Positions 34,648 to 48,113 are shown, counted from the stretch's first letter. The stretch: 64,000 nt of DNA from Panonychus citri (GCF_014898815.1 NW_026515523.1:62001-126000), one strand, 5' to 3'. Numbers and translations are program-made. Notes: a model not told the origin generated them from the letters alone.

Positions 34648-35207
34648 GGTTGGTCAGAACCACAGAGGTTGGTGGGGTGGGGATTTTCATTAAAAATTAC
34701 AATCATTATCTTTAATATGACATTGTTAACGTGGTTACAAGGAGGGCCACTGAATCTTCCTTACCAACTCTCTTTCTTGCCCATATTTCAACCACCGAAG
34801 CTGAACAATATAACTCCCACAAACTTACATCCCCCAGTGTCCCACACCACCGAGACATTGCCTTGTCCCTTATCTCCACATATTTAATGAAAATCCGCAC
34901 CCGACCAACCTCTATCTTTTTTTCCTCTTCAGGAGATTTGTATATGTCCGCTAGGGGAGGATTTCTGCCCAATTCTTTCTTGAGGAGGGGAAACTTGAGA
35001 GAATTTTATCTATCTCCATGATAAAGAGAGAAAAAAGAGAGGAAGATGTGTGTGTGTGTGATGTTGATGGTGACAACAAAAAACTGAGCCAGAAATGTAT
35101 CTGAGCTAGAAATGTCACTTGAGCTAGGTCTCAGTTTGAACCAGAAATGTCTTATGAGCCAGAAACAATCTTTTCCTTACTACTTTCACACTCAATGAAG
35201 CTCATGG
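34648..35207. other. Gene-poor stretch with a short GAGCCAGAAATGT tandem repeat
   Basis: The frames at 34,669-35,021 are P/T/S-rich without a recognisable domain, so I do not call a gene. At about 35,086-35,170 a degenerate 20-25-bp unit containing GAGC(C/T)AGAAATGT is repeated four to five times. A (TG)n run sits at about 35,047-35,060. Confidence 0.5.
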
Positions 35208-35602
35208 TTGAAAAAGCGGTAAGACTCTAGATCACTGTTCGCAAATCGTCTTGAAATCCTTTTTCAGTCTTTGTTATATAGGTCATACATGGATGGAATC
35301 AGGTGGAAACTTTTGAGTCAGAAGATACAGATAATCAAAAATACATTTTAACATAGGAGTCTATGGAAAATGAAAGTTTTCTAGCACAAAAATTTCTAGA
35401 ACAATGTTTTGATACATGTATACATATAGGTATGATGAGTTCATGTGGAAAATCAAGGTTCTGGGTGCTTTGTTGTAGGTAAATTGCATGAAAAGTGTAT
35501 TTTCAATGTTTTCTAGATTACTATTGAACCGAGGGTCCGCCACACTCAAAATTTAGTACATTATTCTCAAGGTCAAACTTACTAGTCAAGGTCATTTCAA
35601 GG
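35208..35602. repeat. Left arm of a 0.4-kb inverted repeat (partner 36,383-36,808)
   Basis: Matches the reverse complement of 36,383-36,808 over its length with scattered mismatches and small indels, including shared blocks such as TGTGGCGGAC / GTCCGCCACA and GATTATCTGTATCTTCTGA. The two arms are separated by about 780 bp. Together they form a foldback or TIR element of unknown class. No target duplication was determined because the outer ends fade. Confidence 0.8.
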
Positions 35603-36112
35603 TCATCGAAGGAGCCTCAAATTTTAACCTGTGAACAGCAGTTTAAGTTGAAGTTAATTATCTGAGATTATGGTGATTATGCATCAGATGGCAGCACTGA
35701 ATTGACTGTAGTCAACTGAATCGTCAAGTTGCTTGAAATGCAAATAAAATTATATGAAATCAATATCTCAGGCTGCGCTGTGTGTATTACTTGGTACAGG
35801 ATATGCTTCAGATAAATATTTAGAACTTTGTTCACATTCCATCAAGGTAAGCCAGTTATCGATCAAATTGGAGACTGCCGAAGTCTTTAAATGTGACTAC
35901 CAACAACCAACCAGACCTTTATTTTGGGAAGTATCCGTCTTGTTTTTCAGAACAAAGTAGTTTCTGAACAAAGTTCAACCAATAGTTGTACATGCAAACA
36001 GCCAATAGATGCCTTCCTGTGACACACAAGCAGTTCAAACACTTTTAGATATAGAAGAGAATAACCATACAATTACTTAAACACTTCTGTATTGATCATA
36101 TACTTGATTCTG

Positions 36113-36169
36113 CCCTGCTTCTTCAGGTGGCGTGGTCGCGTAGCGACCACGCCCACCTGAAGTGCAGGG
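36113..36169. repeat. GC-rich hairpin at the centre of the foldback, tRNA-like in part
   Basis: CTTCAGGTGGCGTGGTCGC (36,121-36,139) pairs with 36,143-36,162 with one bulged G and a 3-nt loop. CCCTGC / GCAGGG extends the stem to 36,113-36,169. The base composition is far richer in GC than its surroundings. Directly after it, GGTCGTGGGTTTCAAGG resembles a tRNA B box (GGTTCRANNCC) with an extra base, and TGGCGTGGTCGCG resembles an A-box region. A tRNA-derived SINE head is therefore a possible reading. Confidence 0.7.
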
Positions 36170-36382
36170 TCGTGGGTTTCAAGGTTTGCTGCAACATTTG
36201 ACTATTAATCTCAGCATATCCTTATTGACCCTACGATCATGCAACGCATTACATATATTATTCAATATATTTCCATCGAATGTATACATCAGAAGTCCAT
36301 GCATAGTTAAAAGTCAATACGTTACCATTATCATTGAAATATCCACATAAACAAGCCTAAAACAAAACATAGTGATAACTCC

Positions 36383-36808
36383 TTGAAATGACTTTGACTA
36401 GTAAGTTTGACCTTGAGAATAATATGTACTAAATTTTGAGTGTGGCGGACCTCGGTTCAATAGTAATCTATGAAAACATTGAAAAATACACTTTTCATAA
36501 TTTTACTCATATAAACCAAGCAACCCAGAACCTTGAATTTTCACACATGAACCTATCATACCTATATGTATACATGGTATCAAAACATTGTTCTAGAAAT
36601 TTTTGACATGCTAGAAAACTTTCATTTCTCCATAGACTCCTATGTAAAATGTATTTTGATTATCTGTATCTTCTGAACCAAAAGTTTCCGCAGAAATTCC
36701 ATCCATATGTAAGGACCTATGTTAAGGGCTATACATTGAAAAAGTTTCAAGACGATTTGCGAACGGTGGTGTTCTAGAATATAGCCGAAAAGCTTACGAC
36801 TTTCTCCT
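36383..36808. repeat. Right arm of the 0.4-kb inverted repeat
   Basis: Reverse-complement partner of 35,208-35,602. The inner edge starts CCTTGAAATGAC and the outer end fades near CTTACGACTTTCTCC. Confidence 0.8.
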
Positions 36809-38204
36809 TGTTGCATCAAAATCGTCGGAATAAAATACTTAACATCTACAAGGCATTTCACTAAGTTTCGAGTTGTGCAAGTTTAGGCGATATTGAATTG
36901 TCATGTTTTATTAATAATATCAAGGTCATACCGGTTATTCAGTTAAACTTCCACAACTCGAGTTTGAGGTCTGAATACTCAAAAGAAGAAAGTTTATTCA
37001 AAAAATTGATAGAAACTTGCTGAAAATCATCGTTGGAAATCAACCGCAACCTGTTGGTTCAACATCAAGGTCTTCGTCTCTGCGTATTTAATAGTAATGT
37101 CAACTGCTAACTTTTCACCAAAAATTGAAGTGATTTTCTGTTAGATTTAAGCTTTGAGGTATGCGGTCGTAAATTCAGCTAATAATACCAAGGCTCTGAC
37201 AATTTAACTAGCGAATTCTTGTCGAGACTGATTGAACTCACTAAAACGGGTCTGAATTCCCAATTGATTATTTTATTCTCAGCTCTTATTACCCTTTGAA
37301 TTAACATTTGGAAAACATAGTTTATATCAATCAACCTGAGCATTCACAATTGCATCTTGTTAACTTTTGATTGGCTATTGAAAATTCATTGTTATCTATC
37401 ATTCAAGCTAATAATGATTAGATATGAACAGTAGTTGACATTTGACAGTTAATGATAAGATCTTAATACTTTTAAGTGGCTCCATTGAGTCAACCAGAGA
37501 GATGAATTGTTGATTTGGTGGTTTAGGTTTATCAAAGTCGAAATAAACTAAAGTATTATAATAAATATTCTAGATTTTTATTAATATACATCTAAGTACG
37601 ACAGTCAATTATTAAGGTAATGTTATAATAATGGAACTCGATAAAGTTTCATTCTCAGTAAATTTTGATCAAAATAAATGACAAATAAACTCTATTGTGG
37701 TAATATTCAATTCTAACAAGTATTAAGTTGATTTTCCTTGGCATCTCAAACTGTCAACAAGTAACAAACATCACCAAAAAAGCGCAATTAATATTGTCTC
37801 ATGGTGCACTTAAAGGTTACATTTAGAACTTTGTTTTTCTATTCCCAATCTTTTCTGAGTTTAAATGTTTATTTATACATATAAAGTTCTTGTGATTTTC
37901 ACATGATGATAGTTGATTATTATTTCAGGAACAATTTCGATCCCTTGGAGAATTCAACTTTTCTTTTAAACTTTGCTACTCTCAATTCTCTTCCAATAGA
38001 TATACATATAATAGGAACAGAGAAAAAAAAGAATAAAAAAAATAGATTAAGAAAAAAGAAGCTCCTTTTTACCATCTTAATCTCGTATAAGGAATAGGAA
38101 AAGAAAAGTTCCAAATTTAATGTCGAAATGGATAACTTTTCCTTCACCTTGTTAATAGACATAATTCTGGATTTACCATGGAAAATTTGATTCTCAAAGT
38201 CTAT

Positions 38205-38249
<45 letters not shown>

Positions 38250-41200
38250 TCACATTATATTGAATTCGTTTAGTGTTCAAAGTTTGTTTTTCTCATTATT
38301 ATTATTTCATGATTATGATCATTGAAATCTTATTAACTATTGCAAAGTCATCAACCATTGTGACATAATTCACTATTAAGGTTTCAATTGGGTTGAGGAA
38401 TAAAAAATTGTAATTAGAAAATGATATTATCAATGATCATGAAAGTTTCGAGCTATATATTAATGGATAACGATATTAATTGTTAATCCCTTTGATTTTG
38501 TCTTTTGTCATTTAATTTTCATTCAAATTGATTGAATCTTTTACTTTCACCAGTCTCTCTCCAAGTTAAGGTTCAAAATCTCATTTACTCTGAATTATTA
38601 TCTCATTTTTTTTCCTCATCATATCTCATCAGTTTTCATAATATTACACAATTTATATTTTCCTTTCACATAATGATATTAATAATGATAATAATAATAC
38701 TTCATCATGTTTGTCAGAATTTACAATTTTTCTCATTCTTTCATTTCTCTTATACAGTATTCATCAATTCAGTTCAAATCTATCATGTAATTTCATGAGT
38801 CAATGAGGGTATGAATACAAAATGATATTTATATATAAAAGTTTATCATTGAATTTGAATAATAATCTCTGATTTTTTTTCAGGATGATTATGAGTGAAA
38901 AATTTTCATCGTCATAAAGTAAAAAATTGAACCAATTCAGTAAAAATGAGCTCCGATGTCTCATAGATATCATGATAGATTGAGGATCAATTACTTTTAT
39001 CGTGATAAGTTTTCAAGTATTCAGCTAAAGATAATAATTGCTACACAGAGAAAAATATTATCTAAATAATGTGTTGATAACTTTTTTTGTTTACATTCAT
39101 TTACGATAATAGAAAAAGAGTTACAGATAATAATTATTGCTCTAATTATTCATCATGATTCAGTTAATATGGATTGTATAATTTTCAGTAATGACTGTTA
39201 TTAATACACTCGCAAGTTAAATTGGGCGAAAAGGTAAAAATATATTATATAATGGTAATTGATAATCTTCATTATCTTTACTGTCCATTGCTATAAAGTT
39301 ACTTTGTGCCAAGTGACCATTACACTTACAGGTTCTTGGTACTGGTCATTTGGCTGAAATATTATTCATCTCTTTACAGGGAGTGAAAATGGTTCAATTA
39401 CAATTTATATATATATAAATTAGTTTGATTACTTTGATCATTGATTCATATCACATTCAATCAACGTTCCGCTCATCATGACCATGGGAAATCAGTCATA
39501 TTATCACTTTTAACATCATTGGTTAATCATGATGAGATAATTGTTAACCTGAAAAAAAAGTTCAACCGTTGAAACTTAAACTTATTGATAAAAGTGAAAG
39601 GGAAATTCATCCATGGTTATCGATTCAGTTTCAATGGATTCTGGTGATAATAATCAATGGAAAGAGACATTACCTGTAATGTTCATTATCATTATCTCTT
39701 CCTCTTTAATCTTCTCACTCTTATTATCACTCCCTGAAGATGTAGATTGAGTTAAGATAAAAGGCCTGAGAGAACGAAGAAGAAACAAAAAACTAAAGAT
39801 AAAACAACTTTTCTTACAGCTTATTTTTGTATCTCTTCGATAATTGTAATACATCGTGATAAGTAAAAAAAGTATCCAATTAATTTCCATCCAGTTCATG
39901 ATGGAGTTGCTGAGTACGATGATAATAATAACAGAATTGATTAAGTGATGATGATACGAATTATTTTCATTATTATTATTCTAAAGTGAGTTATCAAAAT
40001 GAGCTCTTTTGTTGCTCGAAATTCAATTGATAGTTTTAGTTTCAATCGATATTCATGATGATCATTGTCATGTTTTGAATACTTTATTCTGTCTTTTTAA
40101 CCACACAGTTCATGATTGTTAAACATTTCTCTTCCTGAATAATCATGATAAAAAATTAACTTAATCTTGGATCAACTTTATCTCTCTCTCTCTCTCAACT
40201 AAATCACTTTGTTAGATTTTGTTTTACCTTTTCTTCCCATGGGAAGACCCTCGATAAGTACAATTCATTGTTACCATGAGCTTTTTTGTAGTTCCCTTTG
40301 TATTCAGTTGTTTATCGTTGATGTTCATTCATGAGATGAAATAATAGAAACAACCTGATTGATGATAGTGATTTGAAAACTTTGAAACTTTTGTGATACA
40401 AAATAATTAGGTTACAATTTTGCTTTATCCCTTTCACCTGAAATAATGCAACCACTTTATTTCAAATGATTACTTTGATTAGCTTTTCATGATCAACATT
40501 GAATACTAATGATGATTAAACTAATCTGATGCAGAGAAGAGTCTTGAAAATAGACTAATAGATAAATTTTCATCAAATTAAGATGTTAACCTTCAATACC
40601 ACCGTTGCAATCATCACCTCATCCTCATCTTTTTGTCTCCTCTTGTGGCAAATCTTGTATTGTTATTTTACTCTGTTTATTTCTTGAGTATTAATATTGC
40701 TCACGAGTAGACCTTATATCCAATTATCAGAGTTGAATGTAATTGTCATCTTTCAACTCTCTCTCTCTCTCTCATCATGTTAGGGAAGTGAGAGCTTAAG
40801 ATTATCAGATTTTATCTTCTTGCAATCATTTATCAGATTAAGATACAACAACAACATCAAGGTTAGAAAGACATCATTCCAATATCATCTATTAGCGAAA
40901 AACAAATCAAACTTGTTCAGTGATGAACAATTTGTTTTGTCCTTCATGTTTCCATGAGAAGACAAAACAAAAATGAAATTCAATTATCACCCAGACATGA
41001 CACAAATAGATGATGAAATTTCTCCCTGGTTACTGACTTAAATCTGAGAGAGATGGTTGTTATATTTTTTGTTAGAACCAGTTAAATGTGATAGTAAACT
41101 TATGAAAATCGCCGTGAAACTGTTGAATATCAGAATGAACTTTCTTTCTTTTCTTGGTACATTGTTTGCGAATTAAATTATCGAGAAATTTCATATTTTG

Positions 41201-41820
41201 TAGTAAGATTTGATTCTCTTAATATTGTGTCAAGATAAAGGGATTGCCCTTCGAGCAAAAGTGAGAAATAAAGTATCGCCTCATAAACGAGATTACCCAG
41301 AAAGTACAGTTAACTTGAACTAAAGTTCGAGTTTCAATTTGTTAGTTAATAGGTTCTTTTTTTGCTTCTACAAGTTATTAGAATGAACATAATCCAAATA
41401 GAAGTGAATTTTTATAACATTATCACGAATCGACCAATGGCTATTCAGTTTTCTTCAAATTTCGTATTAAAATTCATTCAATTGTACGAAAAAAAATTCT
41501 ATTGTTTTTATTACATATAAATAGAAATTAACTTCAACAGTTACAATTTACTAAACAATAATAAAATAAAAAAATTCTTATATTCAATTAATTAGTCGTT
41601 GAAAGTTAATGAGTTCAAGTTTACTTTCAATTTCACCAAATACAATTAACGAGTTAATTGTTGGTAAACAAGAGCAGTTTAATAAAGTCAGAATAAGTAA
41701 TTAAATGCAAAAAATGCGATGCTTTAAATTACAATTAATTGTTGTTCGTATTATAACAATTATACATGAATTAAATTAGGCAAAGTTAATTCATTTTAAT
41801 CATTAATTTAATAAAAATAA
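36809..41820. other. About 5 kb of gene-free AT-rich DNA
   Basis: No coding exon was recognised on either strand. A TTATTATTTCAG acceptor-like site at 37,929 is followed by a short open frame without similarity. Microsatellites: (CT)n at about 38,206-38,247, 40,179-40,196 and 40,759-40,772. This may be upstream intron of the SLC7 gene. Confidence 0.5.
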
Positions 41821-42592
41821 CAAGCGGGAAAAAACTTTCTTACGAAAGTTTTTTTAAGGTTGTTTGCCAGACCCGTGGTTTGTTGAAATGGGAATCGTTT
41901 TTTAATAGAAAAATTCAAAACTAACTCTAAACTTTCTCACTACTCTCTTTTTCTTTTTCTCTTTCTTTCTCTTTCTTTCTCGTCTCTTTCTCTTTTTCTC
42001 TTTCTTTTTCATCTCTTTTTCTTTTTCTTTCTCGTCTCTTTGTCTCTTTTTCATCTCTTTCTCTTCTTTCTATTTCTTTCTCGTCTCTTTCTCTTTTTCT
42101 CTTTCTTTATCTTTCTCCTCTCTTTTTCTTCTTTCTCTTTCTTTCTCTTTCTTTCTCTTTCTTTCTCTTTCTTTCTCGTCTCTTTCTCGTCATCTTTCTC
42201 TTTATCTCTCTCTTTCTCCTCTTTTTTTCTTTCTCGTCTCTTTGTCTCTTTTTCATCTCTTTCTTTCTCTTTCTTTCTCTTTCTTTCTCTTTCTTTCTCG
42301 TCCCTTTCTCTTTTTCTTTTTCTTTCTCCTCTCTTTTTCTTCTTTCTCTTTCTTTCTCTTTCTTTTTGAAATACGCGCTGTAAAAAAGCTTAACTGCGCA
42401 TGCGTACACAAAAATCTTTGAGTCAGAATTTCTCATGAACGGCTATTCAGATTTTGTTCGTACTATTTTTCGCTACTGTAGTATTTTCCGCTCTATTTTT
42501 TGGTACCTCAACATCTCATAGAATCCTTTTATCTTGAGCTCAATCTTTACCCAAAATTTGAGCTTATCTTATTCAAGTTTGTAGATTAAGGA
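41821..42592. repeat. Right, inverse copy of the purine-rich 0.77-kb repeat
   Basis: Reverse complement of 25,939-26,676. It begins CAAGCGGGAAAAAACTTTC, carries a pyrimidine-rich tract (about 41,943-42,366) and ends GTTTGTAGATTAAG. It is about 34 bp longer, mostly through additional CTTT units. The flanking parts of the TIR element (TIRs, TBP-like ORF, 26,718-27,322 region) are absent here, so this is a fragment or an independent repeat. Confidence 0.9.
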
Positions 42593-42951
42593 AACGTGAT
42601 TATATTGATTGATTTGTATATTAATCATTATAAGGAAAAGCTTCATTGAAAATTGGTAAATTTTCATAGTTAATTTAGATCAATTTAACAAATTGAATTA
42701 CAAGAAATTAAATTACCAATTAAATGATAACAATTATAAATTAGATCTGAATATTCATCTGTTGAACCTAAAGGTTAATTCAGCAATTGTTGAAGATAAC
42801 AATTCTAATCAAGTTTGAAATATTACTATTGTAGCAAATGATGAAGATATTAATTGAAACTGTACATTTACAATTGTGTAACAATTAACTAATTATCTGG
42901 ATCTTCTTTGTACTAATTGTTTATTTTTTTTTCCTTTTAAATTGATCACAG

Positions 42952-45900
42952 TTCTTTTATCAATAACCATGGGACTCATGTTATTAATGGGAACACTAAC
43001 TGTTCATATTACCAAATATTTACCTCCCGGAGCTGATTTGTGGATTGAATTAATTGTTACTAGTTTATTTACTCTAATTGTGGTCCTGGTTATTTTAATT
43101 ATCAGGCAACCAAAACATGATTCAAATTCACGTAATTCAATTCCCTGTGTACCTTTGCTACCGATATGTGCCATTTGGATGGATGTACATTTGATTGTTT
43201 GCCTTCCCAGTTCATCTTGGATCGCATTTCTTATATGGTCATTCATAGGTAAGACTATTTGGTCAGTTATTGGATTTTTCGTTAAGAACTTTTTTTTCTT
43301 ATTCTTTTTTGTCTGGAAAAGTATAAAATGTTCTAATTTGTCTTCGCCTGTTCCATATTGATACTGTTATCGTTTGTCATCATGTTTAATGCCCTGCGGG
43401 TTGTTATATGAATTTCTCTCTTTCTCTTTGGAAATTTACTCTTTTTTTTCCTCGCTCATTTCTCTTTTCATGTGGCTGAAACTTTTGCTTTCGAACTTTT
43501 TGAATATTTTTTGTTGCTTTTTCTTTCTATTCTCAAGTCAACATATTCAATGAATCTTTTTCTTTACTTATACACTATGGAATAAACAACTTTGTTCCTT
43601 TAAAGTTCATCTTTTTTCGTTTTGATTTATTCTTTTTGTTATCTTATCATGTTTATGAACATTTTCTGTCGTCTATTATTAGTTCATATCTGATTTCTTG
43701 ATGTGTGAATTATTCATCAGAACTTTTTCTTTGCCCCCTTGTCCATAGGAATTACAAATTTCCTCTGATTATGATAAACTTGTGATGTTTCATTCATGAA
43801 ATTTTCTCTCATTTCTCATGAAAATTGTCACCAATGGACTGATTTCGCTTATTATCTCTCCCAAAATTCCCAAGCTCCCCTACACCTTTTTATCATCACT
43901 AAGCTTAATATTACCCTAGGGTTAAGTAACTCAGAAGTGTCACCAAAGGTAAATAAACATAGATATTTCTCTCTCTCTCTTTTCCTCTACTAATACTTTC
44001 ATAGACTAGTCATTCAATATTACCTGAAAGGTGAGTTAAGGGAATGAAAGATAATGAAGATAACATTTTGTTTTCTTATTAGTCCTCGAGGTGTAACATT
44101 TACTCGACGAGATGTTGACGAAAAAAAGAAAGTTCGATAAGTAATAACATCTACTATATAAATCTAGTAGTAGTGAATATAATGATAAGTGTTAAATTGA
44201 AAATTTCTCATAGACGAAAGACCAAATAGAACTTTTTTTCCTTCGATAATGATAATCAATTCTCTTTTCAGATTAATTCTGATTGATTTTGTTCCCCTCG
44301 AATTTAGAGTAGAACAAACAATAGTTTAGAAGTGATCGACAGAGAGAACGAAAAGTTCTCAAATTGAATTTCATATTTTCTTCTCTCTCTCTCTCTCTCT
44401 CTTGTTATCAATTTCCATCGAATCAGCTACCACACCCCTCGAGTGTCAACAACTGTTCAAATCTTATTATCTGATAACAATTGTTATCTAATGTCATCAT
44501 TTTTCATCATTATAACTTTTGTTCAACTTTTTTTATCGAACGAAAAAAAAAGTTTTATCTTCTCATCAAATCGTCATCATCATTATATTAGTATTATTAT
44601 TGTTATTATTTTCCATCTTTTTCTGATTCCATATGAACTTTTTTTTCTCTCTCTCTCTCTTCAACTTCCTCAACGATCATGATAATAACAATTCACCATT
44701 AATGTGACACATTCTGTTACATTTAATCAAAAAATCATCTACAAGTTTTTCTCCTTCCATTCTCATGTTATCATGTATCTCGGTTATTGTTTTGTGTTCA
44801 CTTTTCTTTCCAAGTTAATTTCGCATTTCATCAAGTTGATTCATTTTCTCTGAGATTCTGTGTTTATTAAGAATCGTTATTACCTTTTAACAGTCTGATC
44901 TTTTTAACGATAAACTGTTAATTAGTTTGAATAGAAAAGTATTTATTTGATAGATTGTGTTGTTGATTTTTTCTTTTCTCTTTCTTTCATCTGAGTAACT
45001 TTAACTTGATTTTTACGGTAGATTTTATTGACGGTTAACAATCAAATCAACAATTTGAATTGATTTTCAATCAATTGATCAGAAATTTCATCATCTTTAC
45101 CAGTGGTCATTTTCTTGAAAGAGTCGGGGAAACAAATTAGGGAAACAAAATCAGCCTCAGGAACTTTTTCATCTTCCTTTTCCTCTTCAAGATAATGATG
45201 ATAAAACTGTTTACAGAATTGAGACTTAATCATCATCATCATCATCATCAGCACCAGAAAATAAAGACTAATCTTACTTCAATCTTTTCCCTTTAGATCT
45301 TGACCTTTCTCATTCTCAACTGTATTTATACACTTTATTGGTCAATGTCAATGTTGACAGAAGATGATGTTCCCTTACAATATTAACCTAGAAACTTTAA
45401 TTAACAATTTAATGTTCAACATCAGCTAATCTCTTATTTTTTGTTTCTTACCTTTGAGCCAAGATCATCAATACCATTTCCTTTATTCCTTCAGATGTAA
45501 TTTCATTTTCTAACAAGAAATTATTAATACTTAATGATAATAACTACAATTTTGATGATATTAATCAACGGAAACACTTACTAACAAATACAAACAATTG
45601 TTATCTTTCAATGATAATTCAATTGCTCAGTTGTGAAATTTTCCGCCAATTTTGATCTGAACTCATGTGAATGAGTGAAAAGTTAAATCTTTGTCCAGTT
45701 TTGTCAATTCAAATTTAGTTCATTGTTTCAACTGAACCGCTATTGATTTAGCAACTGAATTGGACTTTTTATTCAATCCTAAATTCATCACCTTAAGGCT
45801 AATATCATGTATTCATTGAAGTATTACCATGTATGTGAGGTGTTCATTCACAGTTCTCTCCATTTTTAGCATCTATTAACTGCAAGAATTTCACCAAAGA

Positions 45901-48113
45901 TAACAATCTTGAGAGAATCTTTCTTCACCTTCAGGTTGGAATTTCCAATCGTATTGAACAGCCAGAATACTACAAATTGAATTGAGTTCATATTGAAATC
46001 AGAATTATACTATATTATTGAGCAAGAATAATTCAACAACACCAAGGGTGTGATTATTCAGATGTGTAATTTGCTTGGAGTATTTGTAAAGTATCAACAT
46101 TCAATATGAAGTATATGAAATATTTTAAAGTTCATAATCTAAATTCTGGTGATGGTTTATATATTTATTTGTTATCAACAATTGCCTAACCGATAAAGAC
46201 TCAGTATTGATTAAGGTGAGGAAGAAGTGAAAAAAAAAATCAAATTGGGAAAATCAACTGAATTGAAATAGACACGAATAGAATTTCATAATTTCATGAC
46301 AATCGAGTTATTAAAATTACCATGAAAACGAGAGAGAAAGAGAGAGAGATTCCATGAAAAAAATGACGATAAAATCCCACAGAGACTTATAAGTATCATG
46401 ATGTATTATTCAGATTTCATCATTATCATCTTAATATTCAGATTCAGTAACCAGAATCTCATGTGAGTTTTTTGTTCACGTTACTATCTGATTCAAATCT
46501 GCTCACCTCATTCAGATTCAATCAGGAAATTGGAAATGTAATAATAAAACAATGAGATAAACATTTAACTCCCACCAATTTAATCAATATCAATTTGCTG
46601 ATATTCTGATTTAACTTTTCTTTTACATCTTACATTTGCTTGGATTTAATTTCCACCAAGATTATCATGAAAATCTGAATAAATCTTATTTCCCTCATGG
46701 TTATTGGTAGATTACTTTTTTTTTCCTTTCTCAATATTGTTTAGAGTTGATGATTATGATGATGATTCTTCTGTCCATTACTTTCTGTATCTGAGATTTC
46801 AAATGGACAAAGTTACATGGAAATTGTTCAAAACTAAATCAAATTTGGTGGTTTTCATTATTAAATATTCTGTTCACATTTACGATTTGGTTTCTGGCCC
46901 CATGAAAATTTCATTATAACATTTTAATGTCACTTTCATCATTCTCATCTTTCAATTCACCTTTTCTTTGTTGATGGTCTAAAGTTATACAAACTTCCCA
47001 AACTGTTTATCACATTACATCAAACATTATGATTATCATCAGTTATTATATCACCACCCTGAGCATTATCTTCATGATGATGATCAACATCATGAGGACA
47101 CAAGCAAAAAAAAAACAATACAAAGTTACAAGCTAAATTGCTAAGAAAAGCATAAGCATCAAGATCAATGGATGAAAAGAAAAAGTTTATCTGGTTATCA
47201 TTACAGTTTAACCAATAAGTTGATGATAACACGCAAAATAATCATTAAGATTAAGATAGACAAAGATGATTCTGAGCCATCATGAAGACAATCATGAAAA
47301 ATAGCTTTTCCCAAGCCAAAAGTGTTCAAGTTAAGTAATAAAACAAGGGCAGGAAAAAAAACAGTTACCATTTCAATGGTCAGAATTTTAATACCTTAAT
47401 CAGGTCAATGGAATGAAAAATAATAACAAACCAGACATTTCATGATGTTCATGATAATTCAGAGCATCTTGTTGGAAGATTCAAACAATGGGACACTTAC
47501 GGGTGAAAATGGATTTTACTGAATTGGTTGAATGTTTGTGAGATTATGATGAATTCATGATGTGATATTTTTCCCCTGTTGTTAGCTGATTTCATCAACT
47601 GTTATATTGATTGAAATTCATGAGTAATTTTTTTTCCTTTCTCCTTCTCTATCATTGTTATTATTGCAAAATTATTCTATCATAATCCTCACGTGATAGG
47701 TTATTGTAATCATCATGTTATGATAATAGACTAATGGTCTCATTGCATGACTTGAACTTTGTATTGGATGAAAAATGATTATCATGAAAGTTTCAGAAAC
47801 TATGGAAACTATGAATTGAATGTTAAAAAAAGTATTCAAATGATAACAGTTGATTATATTATCTTATATGTAAGATCCTCCATATGAAAGGAATAACTAA
47901 TAACAAGAAACTTTTTTTTTCTTCTCTTTTCTTTTTGAAGGAATTTTCGTTTACATGGGATATAGTGTTTGGCATAGCCATGAATCTGATGAAGATGAAG
48001 ATGAAGATAATTCACTTGGAATCCATGGGTTAAGCCTTAATGTTGCCATTGATGAGGAAAATGATGAGATAGTCCATTGCCTGGAAGATATTACCGATGG
48101 ATCATCTGTTTAA
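42952..48113 (+). CDS. SLC7 cationic amino acid transporter (CAT type), last two coding exons
   Basis: Penultimate exon 42,952-43,248 (acceptor TTGATCACAG, donor ATAG|GTAAGA) and final exon 47,941-48,113 (acceptor TTTTTGAAG, TAA stop) join in phase (G|GA = Gly). The first encodes three hydrophobic helices (LLSITMGLMLLMGTL..., WIELIVTSLFTLIVVLVILII) and the CAT hallmark IPCVPLLPICAIWMDVHLIV...WIAFLIWSFIG. The second continues IFVYMGYSVWHS and ends in an acidic cytosolic tail (DEDEDED). This corresponds to the last transmembrane helices of SLC7A1-4/A14-type plasma-membrane or lysosomal cationic amino acid transporters. AATAAA at 48,160-48,165 is a likely poly(A) signal. The exon starts in phase 1, so upstream exons must exist but were not found. 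Family confident, paralogue not. Confidence 0.88.
43249..47940 (+). other. 4.7-kb intron of the SLC7 transporter gene
   Basis: Bounded by a consensus donor (GTAAGA) and a pyrimidine-rich acceptor. It holds (CT)n runs (about 43,969-43,980, 44,382-44,402, 44,648-44,660), (CAT)n at about 45,229-45,250 and no other convincing exon. Confidence 0.75.

Noticed and set aside
34669..35021. Small P/T/S-rich ORFs on both strands
   Set aside because: No recognisable domain; overlapping frames on both strands look equally plausible, so no gene is called.
35086..35170. Short repeated GAGCCAGAAATGT units considered as a CRISPR-like array
   Set aside because: The units are degenerate with no regular spacers, and the genome is eukaryotic. 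It is a simple tandem repeat.
25939..42592. Reading the inverse 0.74/0.77-kb repeats as TIRs of one 16.7-kb Polinton/Maverick
   Set aside because: The left copy lies inside a smaller element with its own TIRs and target duplication. No pPolB, integrase, ATPase or capsid gene is found between the copies, and no target duplication flanks them.
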